Source: [Mycobacterium] fortunisiensis (GTDB lineage Bacteria > Actinomycetota > Actinomycetes > Mycobacteriales > Mycobacteriaceae). From it: a stretch of 64,000 nt of DNA. The notes below the pieces were generated by a model, which did no database searches, was not told the DNA's origin, and saw only the letters and a program-made list of their open reading frames with translations. The stretch lies in contig NZ_VOMB01000024.1 of assembly GCF_019050325.1 (NCBI RefSeq), positions 145,605-209,604 of the forward strand, written 5' to 3'. The position numbers and the translations under genes were made by a program. Positions within the stretch are counted from its first letter, which is position 1, and each line of letters starts with the position of its first letter. Positions 35,115 to 43,672 of this stretch are shown piece by piece.

Positions 35115-36316
35115 GCGGCGCGCGTTTCGTGGACGCGCAGGAGGTGGTCGCGGCGGCGCGGATCGAGGGCGGCCAGCTCGATCCGGCCCGCGTAGTGCGC
35201 GATCACGCGAGGGTCCATGACCCGGCGCCACAGCGGCGGCACCAGGGCCAGCATCAGCATCGTGCCGTAGCCGGCCGGTAGTTGCGGGGCCGTCTGTACG
35301 CTGCGCAAGTTCTGGTAGCGCCGTTGGGGATTGGTGTGGTGATCCGAGTGGCGCTGCAGATGGAACAGGAAGATGTTCGCCACCAGGGTGTTGGCGTTCC
35401 AGCTGTGCTGTGTGGACACCCGTTCGTAGCGACCGTCGGGCAGCCGTGCCCGGCGCAGGCCGTAGTGCTCGATGTAGTTCACCGCTTCGAGCAGGCCGAC
35501 ACCGACCACGGCCTGTCCGGCCAGCAGCGGCAGTACCACCGGTCCGAACCAGACGGCCAACCCGGCGAACAGCGCCGCGCTCGTCAGCCAGGTGCTGAGC
35601 ACGTCGTTCTGCAACGTCCACGGCGAGCGTCCGTGCCGGGCCAGCCGGCGGGCCTCCAATCCCCAGGCCGAACGCAGTCCGCCGATTACCGACCGTCCGA
35701 TGAAGCGGTAAAGGCTTTGTCCCAGCATCGAACTGGCCGGATCATCCGGGGTGGCGACGCGGGCATGGTGGCCGCGATTGTGCTCGACGGCGAAGTGGCC
35801 GTAGCAGGTCTGGGCCAGGGCGGCCCGGCTCAGCCGCCGTTCGAGGCGGGCATTCTTGTGTCCCAACTCGTGCGCGGCGTTGATGCCGATACCGCCGACG
35901 ATGCCCACCGTCACCAGCAGCCCGAGCCGGTCGGCCACCGACAGCGCCACCCAGCCGCCGCCGCTGAACACCCAGCAGGCGAAGACCAACGACAGGTACT
36001 GATTGGGTAGGTACAGGCAGGTGGCCCAGCGATACCAGGGGTCACGGTCGAGATCGACATAGGCCCCCTCGGCCGGATTGCTGCTGTCGGTCCCGACGAG
36101 GTGGTCCAAAAGCGGCATCAGCACGAACGCCAGCACCGGCCCCAACCACCAAAACCAGCTGAGGCCGGTGACTTTCACCGCCAGCCAGGAGAGCACCACC
36201 AAGCCGGGGACGACCGCGGCGAGCGGCCAGAGGTAGCGCTTGGGATCGTGGCGGCGGCCCTGATTCCCCGGCCGGCCCGGTGCGCTGCCCGGGTCAGTGA
36301 ATGCGGGTTCCACCAT
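35111..36316 (-). CDS. alkB: AlkB-type membrane non-heme di-iron hydroxylase
   Basis: A 401-residue protein with about six membrane helices and all histidine boxes of alkane 1-monooxygenases: HELGHK (about residues 149-154), EHNRGHH (about 178-184), the NYIEHYGL motif and LQRHSDHHTNP. It would insert oxygen into an alkyl C-H bond, taking electrons from rubredoxin. No rubredoxin gene or TetR regulator is adjacent, unlike in alkane-degrading operons. The start is ATG 36316; GTG 36319 and 36322 are possible. It overlaps the aminotransferase end by 23 bases and the GMC gene by four. Confidence 0.9.
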   Translation of the reverse strand: MVEPAFTDPGSAPGRPGNQGRRHDPKRYLWPLAAVVPGLVVLSWLAVKVTGLSWFWWLGPVLAFVLMPLLDHLVGTDSSNPAEGAYVDLDRDPWYRWATCLYLPNQYLSLVFACWVFSGGGWVALSVADRLGLLVTVGIVGGIGINAAHELGHKNARLERRLSRAALAQTCYGHFAVEHNRGHHARVATPDDPASSMLGQSLYRFIGRSVIGGLRSAWGLEARRLARHGRSPWTLQNDVLSTWLTSAALFAGLAVWFGPVVLPLLAGQAVVGVGLLEAVNYIEHYGLRRARLPDGRYERVSTQHSWNANTLVANIFLFHLQRHSDHHTNPQRRYQNLRSVQTAPQLPAGYGTMLMLALVPPLWRRVMDPRVIAHYAGRIELAALDPRRRDHLLRVHETRAA

Positions 36317-37688
36317 CACCACCCCCGCCCGGCCGTTCTTCGAGCCGGCGCGGCTGCGCCGAGCGCCGGACCGCGGGCGCCACGGGCCGCCCGATCAGCA
36401 ACCCGTCCACCGACTTTCGGTCCACGGCATGGCGATACACCCGCAGCGCGGCATCGACGGCGGCGACCGTGCGGGCGACGGCGGTGTCGTCGTGGGCGGC
36501 CGAGGTGACGAACGATTGGCCGAGCACCCCGTGTTTCAACAGCTCCTGCAGGAACAGCGCACGGAAGGCCTGCGACGGTTCCAGCTGGGCATCGCGCGTC
36601 ACGAAGACCAGACACGAGGGCCGGCCGATCACCTGCACGTGTGCCGACAGCCCGTGCCCGGCGGCCGCGGCGGTGACACCGTCGGCCAGCAATTGCCCGG
36701 CGTGCTCCATGCGGGCGATGGGGGCGCCGTCGGCGTAGGCCGCGACCACCGCCCGGAAGGCTGCCAGCGCAGCGGTTTCCGGACCGTGGGTGGTCGACAA
36801 CAGGAACACCCGATCGCGATCGGTCCGCAACCCACCGAGCTCCATGACCTCGCGCTTGCCGGCGAGCGCGGACAGCGGGAAGCCGTTGCCCATGGCCTTT
36901 CCCCAGCACGACAGGTCCGGCGTGACCCTGTACACCTCCTGTGCCCCACCGGCCGACCAGCGGAAGCCGGTGATCATCTCGTCGAACACCAGCAGGGTGC
37001 CGGTCCGGTCACACAGTTCACGGACCGCCGTGAGATACCCCGGCTCGGGTTCGGCGGTGGCGGTCGCGGCCTCCATCACGATGCAGGCAACATCGTTGTG
37101 CCGCAACTGATCTTCCAGGGCCGGCAGGTCGTTGTAGCGAAAGCGCACGGTGCCGGCCACGGCCGGTGCCGGGATCCCGGCAGCCATCGCCGTGGTGCCG
37201 ATGAACCAGTCGTCGGAGGAGAAGAACGGCTGGTCGCAGATCGCGACCTTGGTGCGCCCGGTGAACGCCCGGGCCAGCCGCACCGCGGCGGTGGTCACGT
37301 CCGACCCGTTCTTGGCGAACTTCACCATGTCGGCCCCCGGCACCAGCCGGAGAAAGTCCTCGGCCGCGGCGAGCTCGTGCACGGTGGGCCGGCTGAAGTT
37401 GACGCCGTCGGCGATCGCTGCGCATACCGCCTCGTTGACCGGGGCGTAGGCGTGGCCCAATGTGACTGCACGCAGACCCATTCCGTATTCGATGAACTCG
37501 TTGCCGTCGGCATCCCAGACCCGGCATCCGCGGCCGCGCACCAGCACCGGTGCCATGGATTCCGGATACTGGTCCGATCCGCGGGCGTAGGTGTGCGCCC
37601 CTCCCGGCACCAGTTCGTGCAGCCTGGCCTGCAGGTGATTGGACCGCTCGAATGTGGTGCGCGGTGGCATGGTCGGTTCGGCACGCAC
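36294..37688 (-). CDS. Class III PLP-dependent aminotransferase, HemL/sugar-aminotransferase-like
   Basis: A 464-residue aminotransferase related to glutamate-1-semialdehyde aminomutase. The substrate-loop VPGGAHTYARGSDQYPE, the GMGLRAVTLGH segment, LLVFDEMITGFRWSAGG (D236) and the PLP lysine in LSCWGKAMGNGFP (K264) are all present. True HemL (5' end at 1-90) is elsewhere, so this copy has another job; proteins of this kind occur in exopolysaccharide and antibiotic clusters. It starts three bases after the sugar-transferase stop and overlaps alkB. A low-complexity tail (about 35 residues) ends the protein. Amination of the carbonyl made by AlkB and GMC is a reasonable idea, not shown. Confidence 0.85.
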   Translation of the reverse strand: MRAEPTMPPRTTFERSNHLQARLHELVPGGAHTYARGSDQYPESMAPVLVRGRGCRVWDADGNEFIEYGMGLRAVTLGHAYAPVNEAVCAAIADGVNFSRPTVHELAAAEDFLRLVPGADMVKFAKNGSDVTTAAVRLARAFTGRTKVAICDQPFFSSDDWFIGTTAMAAGIPAPAVAGTVRFRYNDLPALEDQLRHNDVACIVMEAATATAEPEPGYLTAVRELCDRTGTLLVFDEMITGFRWSAGGAQEVYRVTPDLSCWGKAMGNGFPLSALAGKREVMELGGLRTDRDRVFLLSTTHGPETAALAAFRAVVAAYADGAPIARMEHAGQLLADGVTAAAAGHGLSAHVQVIGRPSCLVFVTRDAQLEPSQAFRALFLQELLKHGVLGQSFVTSAAHDDTAVARTVAAVDAALRVYRHAVDRKSVDGLLIGRPVAPAVRRSAQPRRLEERPGGGGDGGTRIH

Positions 37689-37691
37689 GGC

Positions 37692-39209
37692 TCAGTAGGC
37701 ACCCGATCCGAGCACGACGGCCTTGGCGGTGCTGGCGATGATCACGAGATCGCCTACCATCGACCAGTTCTCGACATACGACAGGTCCAGCCGCACCGAA
37801 TCCTCCCACGACAGATCCGAGCGGCCACTGACCTGCCACAGCCCGGTGATCCCCGGAGGCACCAACATCCGCCGCCGCACCTGTTGGTCGTAGCAGTCGA
37901 CCTCGTTGCGCAGCGGCGGCCGGGGGCCGACGATGCTCATCTCCCGGCGCAGCACGTTGATCAGTTGGGGCAGTTCGTCGATGCTGTAGCGGCGCAGCCA
38001 CCGGCCCACCGGGGTGACGCGCGGATCGTGGCGCAGCTTGAACAGCACCCCGTTGCCGTCGTTGCGTCCGGCGAGCTGGGCCAGCCGCTGATCGGCGTCG
38101 ACCACCATGCTGCGGAACTTGATCATGGTGAACGGAGTGCCGTCCAGGCCGATGCGTTCGGCCTTGTAGAACACCGGGCCGTGGCTGGTCAGCTTGATGG
38201 CCAGGGCAGCCGCGAGCATCACCGGCGCCGCCACGGTCAACGCGGCGGTCGCCAGGCACAGGTCGAAGGCCCGTTTGTGGAACCGCTTGGCCCCCTCGTA
38301 TTGCGGTTTGTCGACGTGGATGAGCGGAAGGCCGCCGACCGGACGCATCATGAGCCGCGGACCGGAGACGTCGACGATGCCCGGCGACACCACCAGGTCG
38401 ATATCCAACTTCTCCAATTGCCATGACAGGTCCCGGATTTCGTTCGGGTCGAGATGCCCGGAGGTGAGTGCCACGGTGTCGGCGCCCGACCGGAGCACGG
38501 CGTGCACGATGTCGCCGCGGTGCTGGTAGGCCGGGATGCCGTCCACCGCGGCAAGCCCCACCCCCGCACCCTCCGGAACGCAGACCCCGACCACGCGGTA
38601 TCCGCCCTGCGGGTGGCAACTGAGCTCCCGCGCCAACGCCCGCACCGAGCCGGGGTGCCCGACCGCGAGCACCGAGCTGACGAACTGCCCCGCCCGGCGC
38701 CGAGCCGCGACATAGCGCCGGCCAAGCATGCGGTTGAGCGTCAGGGCGGCCAGGCCCAGCGGCAGTGCCAGGGCCAGGAATCCGCGGGCGATCTCGAGCT
38801 GGAACATCGCCGAGATCACCGCGACGACGGCGAACACCGACAGCGTGGCCGTCCACACCCGGCGGTATTCCTCGAGTCCGTGATCGAGCACCTGGGCCGC
38901 CCGGCTCCGTTGCGAAGCCAGGGCCACCAGCCAGGCCACCACGATCACCGCCGAGACGAAGGCATAGTCGACGTTGGTGTAGGCCAGGCTCTCGCCGGTG
39001 ACCGAGCCGAACCTCAAGGTCTGTGCCAGGGCCACCACCGCGGCCACCACAACCGCGTCGGAGAATGTCAGCCAGCGCACGTACCGACGCTGATGGGACC
39101 GCAAGCCGCGGGCGGGCAGCAGACCGGCGGCGACAGCGCTTGTGCCGTCGAGGAATTTCGTTGCTGAGTGATAGAGCCCGGGGGACGCAGTCAGATCCGA
39201 CAGACCCAT
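37692..39209 (-). CDS. Polyprenyl-phosphate sugar-1-phosphate transferase (WbaP/WcaJ type)
   Basis: A 505-residue membrane enzyme that starts lipid-linked polysaccharide repeats on undecaprenyl or decaprenyl phosphate. Residues about 45-165 hold four or five membrane helices, residues about 180-300 a nucleotide-binding-like domain, and the C-terminal part a helix (RAFDLCLATAALTVAAPVML) with the catalytic KAERIGLDGTPFTMIKFRSM and DELPQLINVLRREMSIVGPRPPL. A GAGGAG ten bases upstream favours ATG 39209. It opens the AlkB/GMC/aminotransferase operon and is divergent from a glycosyltransferase across a region with a Crp site. Confidence 0.93.
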   Translation of the reverse strand: MGLSDLTASPGLYHSATKFLDGTSAVAAGLLPARGLRSHQRRYVRWLTFSDAVVVAAVVALAQTLRFGSVTGESLAYTNVDYAFVSAVIVVAWLVALASQRSRAAQVLDHGLEEYRRVWTATLSVFAVVAVISAMFQLEIARGFLALALPLGLAALTLNRMLGRRYVAARRRAGQFVSSVLAVGHPGSVRALARELSCHPQGGYRVVGVCVPEGAGVGLAAVDGIPAYQHRGDIVHAVLRSGADTVALTSGHLDPNEIRDLSWQLEKLDIDLVVSPGIVDVSGPRLMMRPVGGLPLIHVDKPQYEGAKRFHKRAFDLCLATAALTVAAPVMLAAALAIKLTSHGPVFYKAERIGLDGTPFTMIKFRSMVVDADQRLAQLAGRNDGNGVLFKLRHDPRVTPVGRWLRRYSIDELPQLINVLRREMSIVGPRPPLRNEVDCYDQQVRRRMLVPPGITGLWQVSGRSDLSWEDSVRLDLSYVENWSMVGDLVIIASTAKAVVLGSGAY

Positions 39210-39589
39210 GATTGCGCCACTCCTCGGAACCAACATAAGAACGCGTCAAGCTTGCAGCATCGAAGGCCGAGTTAACAGACGCGAGCGTCAATATGTGAGT
39301 GGAATCACATGAGCCTACGTCGATTGACACTCGAGTGCAGGTTTCGCAATAACCATTGATTGCTGTCAGCAGCTAATTTATTGACACCGCAAAGTTTTTC
39401 GTCAGATCGCCAGAATTCGCCGCCGAGCCCGGCGAGGCGCCGACCGCGGGACTCGTGTCGATTGGCCGCGACCCGCACCGATCCTGCGACGGGACGCTGC
39501 GCGTCATCCCGGCCGGCGGCCCATGCCCCCGAGCGGCCAGCGCCCCGGCCGGCAGACACGTCACGAATAATGTTTGCCATACTCGCACG
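39210..39589. promoter_or_regulatory. Divergent AT-rich control region of the polysaccharide locus
   Basis: About 380 bases without a supported gene, richer in AT than the neighbours. It holds a perfect Crp palindrome (39294-39309) and two plus-strand TTGACA boxes (39324-39329 and 39381-39386). No convincing -10 was found for either: CAATAA at 39347-39352 is the best candidate after the first. The plus-strand gene could start anywhere between 39455 and 39590 by frame alone; no Shine-Dalgarno decides. Confidence 0.5.
39294..39309. promoter_or_regulatory. Crp/cAMP-receptor-type binding site, TGTGA-N6-TCACA
   Basis: TGTGA at 39294-39298, six bases, TCACA at 39305-39309, an exact match to the palindromic consensus of E. 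coli CRP and of mycobacterial Crp (Rv3676 type). It is 85 bases from the sugar-transferase start and sits upstream of the first plus-strand TTGACA. Confidence 0.65.
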
Positions 39590-40687
39590 GTGCGCAGCGC
39601 AGTGCGGTGCCGGGTGCTGGCCATCGGACCGGCGCCGGCCAGTGACCGGAGCCGTGGCGGGATGGCCACGGTGATGCGGCTTCTGCTCGACGATCCCGAT
39701 CCACGGTTCGTCCTCACCGCGGTTCCCACCTTCATCGATGCCGGAATGCCGGCCCGGCTGTGGACCGGGGTCCGTGGCATGGCGATCGCGACGGCGCTCA
39801 TTCTGTGCGGTCGCACCGACGTCGTCCATGTCCACCTGGCGCACGGCGGCAGCGTGGTGCGGAAGTCGTTGCCACTCATGGCAGCCCGACTGCGCGGCAT
39901 CCCGGCGATCGTGCACGGGCACAGCTTCGACTTCTCGGGCTGGCTGGACCCGCTGCCCGCACCGATCCGCCGGTTGGTGCGCGTCGCACTGCGGGCCGAC
40001 CACTGGCTGGTACTGGGCGCCACCCTGGCCGAGCAGTACCGGCGCAGCCTGGCCCTGCCCGGGCACAAGGTCGAGGTGCTGCACAACCCCGTCGTCCTGC
40101 CCGAGATCGCCCCGGCCCGCGACCCGAGTTCCCGTCCCCTCACGGTGCTCTCGCTCGGACGGGTCGGTCAGCGCAAGGGCACCTACGATCTGCTGGCGGC
40201 CGTCGCCGGGCTGCCCGCCGACGTCCGTGCCCAGTTGCGCGTCGTGATCGCCGGCGACGGTGAGGTGGCGCAGGTACGCGCCCTCGTCACCGCCGGCGGT
40301 CTGGACGACGTGATCGAGATCCACGACTGGGTCGGGCCCGTCGACCGAGACCGGCTGCTGCAGCGCGCCGACATCTTCGCGCTGCCCAGTCACGACGAAG
40401 GCCTGCCGATGGCGATCCTGGAGGCCATGGCGCACGGGGTGGTACCGGTCAGCACGCCCGTCGGGGCCATCCCGGAGGCCGTTGTCGACGGCGTGACCGG
40501 ATTGCTCGTTCCGCCAGGCGAACCCGCGGCGCTGGCCGCGGCGCTGCAACGGCTGACCACAGACGACGCCCTGCGGTGCGCGCTGGCCGACTCGGCCCGG
40601 CACCGTGCCGAGGCATTCGACGTCGCGGACTGGCGGGCCCGGCTCGCGACGCTGTGGCTCAGCCTCTCCGCGCCGCAACACGGCTGA
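39590..40687 (+). CDS. Glycosyltransferase family 4
   Basis: A 365-residue GT-B glycosyltransferase. The acceptor-side glycine loop is in SRGGMATVMRLLLDD, and the donor-binding part has LSLGRVGQRKGTYDLLAAV and ALPSHDEGLPMAILEAMAHGVVPVST, the E-x7-E signature of retaining GT4 enzymes. GTG 39590 is the best start by homology, but there is no clear ribosome site. It is divergent from the sugar transferase and overlaps the convergent GT4 gene by 29 bases at its end. Confidence 0.82.
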   Translation: MRSAVRCRVLAIGPAPASDRSRGGMATVMRLLLDDPDPRFVLTAVPTFIDAGMPARLWTGVRGMAIATALILCGRTDVVHVHLAHGGSVVRKSLPLMAARLRGIPAIVHGHSFDFSGWLDPLPAPIRRLVRVALRADHWLVLGATLAEQYRRSLALPGHKVEVLHNPVVLPEIAPARDPSSRPLTVLSLGRVGQRKGTYDLLAAVAGLPADVRAQLRVVIAGDGEVAQVRALVTAGGLDDVIEIHDWVGPVDRDRLLQRADIFALPSHDEGLPMAILEAMAHGVVPVSTPVGAIPEAVVDGVTGLLVPPGEPAALAAALQRLTTDDALRCALADSARHRAEAFDVADWRARLATLWLSLSAPQHG

Positions 40688-41687
40688 GCACCTCGAACAG
40701 GGCCCGCGCCGACGCCGGCGCAGAATACGTTCGGCGGTAATGGTCGCGGGCCCGTGCGCCTCGGGCGGCCGCAGCGCCACCGTCGGCCAGCTCGTCGAAC
40801 GCGCGGCTCAACCCGTCGACATCGTCCACGCCGATGGGCAGTTCCCCTGGCGGCTGAAACTCGGGCAGTGCGCCCGAGGTGGACACGATCGGCGTCACGC
40901 CCAACTGCATGGCCAGCACCTGCACCCCGCTCTGGGATGCCCGGCGGTAGTGCACGACCGTTCCTTTGGCGCGGGCCAGCACCGGCACCACGTCGGCGTA
41001 CCGAAACGACCTGCGGTGCCACACCACATGATCGGGCAGGGCGCCGCGCCACTCGCCGTCGCCGAGCAGCACGAGATCGTCACCGGCCCAGGCACCGCCC
41101 GCGGTGTGTTTCTGCCACGCGCGCAGGCACACGTCGATGTTCTTGTATCCGTTGAGCCGGCCGGCCAGCACGAAGTCGCGCCGGGCGGTGGCCGGGACCA
41201 GGTCCGGCACGTCCCTGTCGGCGAGATCGCTGGTCAGCGGGACGATATCGGCGACCCCCACGGCGTCGGCAACGTAGCGGCTGAACGCCACCGTCCGGGC
41301 CGTGCGGGCGCGGCGGCCGAACAGCTCGCGCTCCCACCGCGGCCGGACCTCCCCCACATCGTGCGGCCGGTCGTCGTGCCGCAACTCGACCCGCGGCGTC
41401 GCCGGGGCGAACGCCAGCCAGCGCGGATCACGCACCAGCTCGGACACCACGACGTCCGGACCGAACCGCGTGATCTGCCACCCCGTTCGCGCGGCATCCG
41501 GCCAAGTCCGAAGATTCTTCGGGCGGGGATCGAGGACGCGTTCGTAGGGACGGGCGGTGTCCGAGGAAGGATGCTGGTCCGACGTCACCAGCAACACCTG
41601 CGCCCCAACAGCATGCAGGGCCTCGGCGTAGACACGGGCCAGCGGCCGCATCCACGGCGACAGCCACAGCACCCGCAGCCCCGTCAT
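40659..41687 (-). CDS. Glycosyltransferase family 4-like protein
   Basis: A 342-residue GT-B protein. LRVLWLSPWMRPLARVYAEAL begins the N-domain; FVLAGRLNGYKNIDVCLRAW and GVQVLAMQLGVTPIVSTSGALPEF are in the C-domain. The E-x7-E pattern is less clear than in its neighbours, so the donor cannot be told. ATG 41687 overlaps the upstream two-domain glycosyltransferase (ATGA), so Wzx, the fusion and this gene are one minus-strand unit. Confidence 0.8.
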   Translation of the reverse strand: MTGLRVLWLSPWMRPLARVYAEALHAVGAQVLLVTSDQHPSSDTARPYERVLDPRPKNLRTWPDAARTGWQITRFGPDVVVSELVRDPRWLAFAPATPRVELRHDDRPHDVGEVRPRWERELFGRRARTARTVAFSRYVADAVGVADIVPLTSDLADRDVPDLVPATARRDFVLAGRLNGYKNIDVCLRAWQKHTAGGAWAGDDLVLLGDGEWRGALPDHVVWHRRSFRYADVVPVLARAKGTVVHYRRASQSGVQVLAMQLGVTPIVSTSGALPEFQPPGELPIGVDDVDGLSRAFDELADGGAAAARGARARDHYRRTYSAPASARALFEVLSRVAARRG

Positions 41688-43672
41688 CCGAACGCCGCCG
41701 CGATCGCCGTCTCATAGGCGTCGGCCATCGCCTCGATCGTGTAGCGCTCGACCATCCTCCGGAAACCACTGTCGCCCAGCTCTTTCCATCCAGACAGGTC
41801 CCGCAGCGCGGCATCCAGCGCGGTGCGCCAGCCGGCCACCGAGATGTCCTCGACGAGAAAGCCCGCCCGCCCGCCGTCGAGCATGTCGGCGACCGAACAC
41901 ACCGCCGATGCGGCCACCGGGATCCGCCGGGCCATGGCTTCGAGGATCACCAACGGAAATGCCTCCGACCGGCTGGGCACGCACAGCAGGTCACAATCGT
42001 CCAGCGCCGGCCCCGGGCCCGGCGACCAGCCCCGCCATGCCACCCGGTCGAGCAGCCCGGCGGGCATCGCGGCCTGTAGTTCCTGCCGATCCGGTCCGTC
42101 CCCGTAGATGGACAGCCGCCACGGCAGGTGCCGCAGACCGTCGAGGGCGGCGATGAGCAGGTGCGGGTTCTTGTGCTCGACGATGCGGCTGAGCATCACC
42201 AGATGCGGGGTTTCGGCGACCGGCGGCCGGGCCGGTACCGACGCCGCCTCGGCGCGCGTTGACACCCCGTTGGGCGCGAAAAACCTGGTGCTGCCAAGGT
42301 TTTGGTATGTCGTCGCCTCCGCCCAGTGCCGCGGTGACAGCGCGACGAAACCGTCGGCCCGCCGCATGGCGGCGGCCAGCACCGCGGAGTAGGTGGGGCC
42401 GTGCGGGTTCGGCGGAATGTGTGCGGCCACCAGCCACCGGCGTCCCGGTCCGGCGGCCCGCCACCCGGTGGCGAATCCGGTCTCGGTGTTGGTGTCACCG
42501 CTGATCACGATGGCTCGGCCGGCCCCCACGTCCACCACCGGCGCCCACCACGGCTGCCGCACCACCCGCACCGACAGCGGAATCTCGGCGACCAGGGGCC
42601 CCAGTCGTTGGACGCACACGATCACCACCTCGTATCCGCGCCGGTCCAGCTCCGCGGCCAGCAGCACGTGCTGGCGTTCAGCGCCGCCGAAGACCAGCCG
42701 GTTGGAGGTGATGATCACTGCCGGGCGGGTGCCGGCCGGCCGCCGGCGGGCCGTACGCTGCCGCCGGGTCGAACGCTGCACCCGGTCCAGGACCGAGGTT
42801 CCGGCCAGGTACCGGTCAGCTGTCCTCTTGCCCTTGTCCAGTTCCAGGTTCAAGGCGATGTTGGCACGCAACAGATCTCGCGACCGCACCGCCGCGGCGG
42901 CATCGTCGGACACGGTGCCGTGGCCGGTGTGCGCCACCCCGGGCTCGTCGACCAGTTCCACTGTCCAGCCGGCCGAACGGGCCCTGCGCTGCCAGTCCGC
43001 CTCCTCGCCGTAGAGGAAGAACTCCTCGTCGAAGCAGCCGACCGCCGCCCAGGCATCACGGCTGACGGCCAGGCAGGCGCCGGTGAGATAGCCGCCGACC
43101 GAGGTCGGACGGGCACCGTACAGTTCGGACACCCGAGTGCCCCGCAACCGGTCGGCATACCCGGCGTACGAGACCAGCGCACGCACCAGGCCGTGCTCAC
43201 GATGAGCGACATCCCAAGTGCGATGGTGCTTCTGGCTGACCGAATGCCCGGTCACCAGCGGCGCTGCCGCCGCGACACCGGGCCGATCCAGCCGCGACAG
43301 GGTCTTTTCGAGTGGCCCCTGCAGCACCGCGTCGGGGTTGAGCAGCAACAGATTGTGTTCGGGAACTTCGGCGGCCAGCGCGTTGACCGCCGCGGCGAAC
43401 CCCACATTCGATGACCCGCGGAACCACCGCACCCCGCGGTGGGTGGCCGCCACCGCTGCCATCCCCGGATACTGTGGGCCGGAGTTGTCCCACACCAGGA
43501 CCGGCAGCTCCGGCAGCTGGTTGTGCACGGCCGCAAGACAATCAGTGAGCAACATCGGATTGCGGTAGGCGACGATCAGGACCGCGGTCGCACGCCGCAC
43601 CGGCGCGGCCTGCGGTGGCCGTGGGACGCGGAACCGCTGCGCCAGATAGGCCCGGTCGAGTTCCCCGTTCAT
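41684..43672 (-). CDS. Two-domain glycosyltransferase: GT2 plus GT4 fusion
   Basis: A 662-residue protein. Residues about 28-260 are an inverting GT2 (rhamnosyltransferase-like) with AVLIVAYRNPMLLTDCL, NVGFAAAVNALA, LLLNPDAVL and FFLYGEEADW. Residues about 315-660 are a retaining GT4 with NRLVFGGAERQHVLLAAEL, VMLSRIVEHKNPHLLIAAL and CVPSRSEAFPLVILEAMARRIPVA. It could add two successive sugars of the repeat unit. It is coupled to Wzx (ATGA) and to the next GT4 gene (ATGA). Confidence 0.87.
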   Translation of the reverse strand: MNGELDRAYLAQRFRVPRPPQAAPVRRATAVLIVAYRNPMLLTDCLAAVHNQLPELPVLVWDNSGPQYPGMAAVAATHRGVRWFRGSSNVGFAAAVNALAAEVPEHNLLLLNPDAVLQGPLEKTLSRLDRPGVAAAAPLVTGHSVSQKHHRTWDVAHREHGLVRALVSYAGYADRLRGTRVSELYGARPTSVGGYLTGACLAVSRDAWAAVGCFDEEFFLYGEEADWQRRARSAGWTVELVDEPGVAHTGHGTVSDDAAAAVRSRDLLRANIALNLELDKGKRTADRYLAGTSVLDRVQRSTRRQRTARRRPAGTRPAVIITSNRLVFGGAERQHVLLAAELDRRGYEVVIVCVQRLGPLVAEIPLSVRVVRQPWWAPVVDVGAGRAIVISGDTNTETGFATGWRAAGPGRRWLVAAHIPPNPHGPTYSAVLAAAMRRADGFVALSPRHWAEATTYQNLGSTRFFAPNGVSTRAEAASVPARPPVAETPHLVMLSRIVEHKNPHLLIAALDGLRHLPWRLSIYGDGPDRQELQAAMPAGLLDRVAWRGWSPGPGPALDDCDLLCVPSRSEAFPLVILEAMARRIPVAASAVCSVADMLDGGRAGFLVEDISVAGWRTALDAALRDLSGWKELGDSGFRRMVERYTIEAMADAYETAIAAAFG

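Noticed and set aside
35111..36316. Treating alkB as part of an alkane degradation operon
   Set aside because: No rubredoxin, rubredoxin reductase or AlkB-type TetR regulator is adjacent, and the gene is coupled to sugar and aminotransferase genes.
36294..37688. Naming the aminotransferase hemL
   Set aside because: The true HemL N-terminus is at 1-90, and the context here is a polysaccharide locus, so a specific role in heme synthesis is unlikely.
37018..39330. A 770-residue minus-strand open frame overlapping the aminotransferase and the sugar transferase
   Set aside because: The translation is rich in Arg, Gly and Pro with no motif, while two well-recognised proteins occupy another frame.
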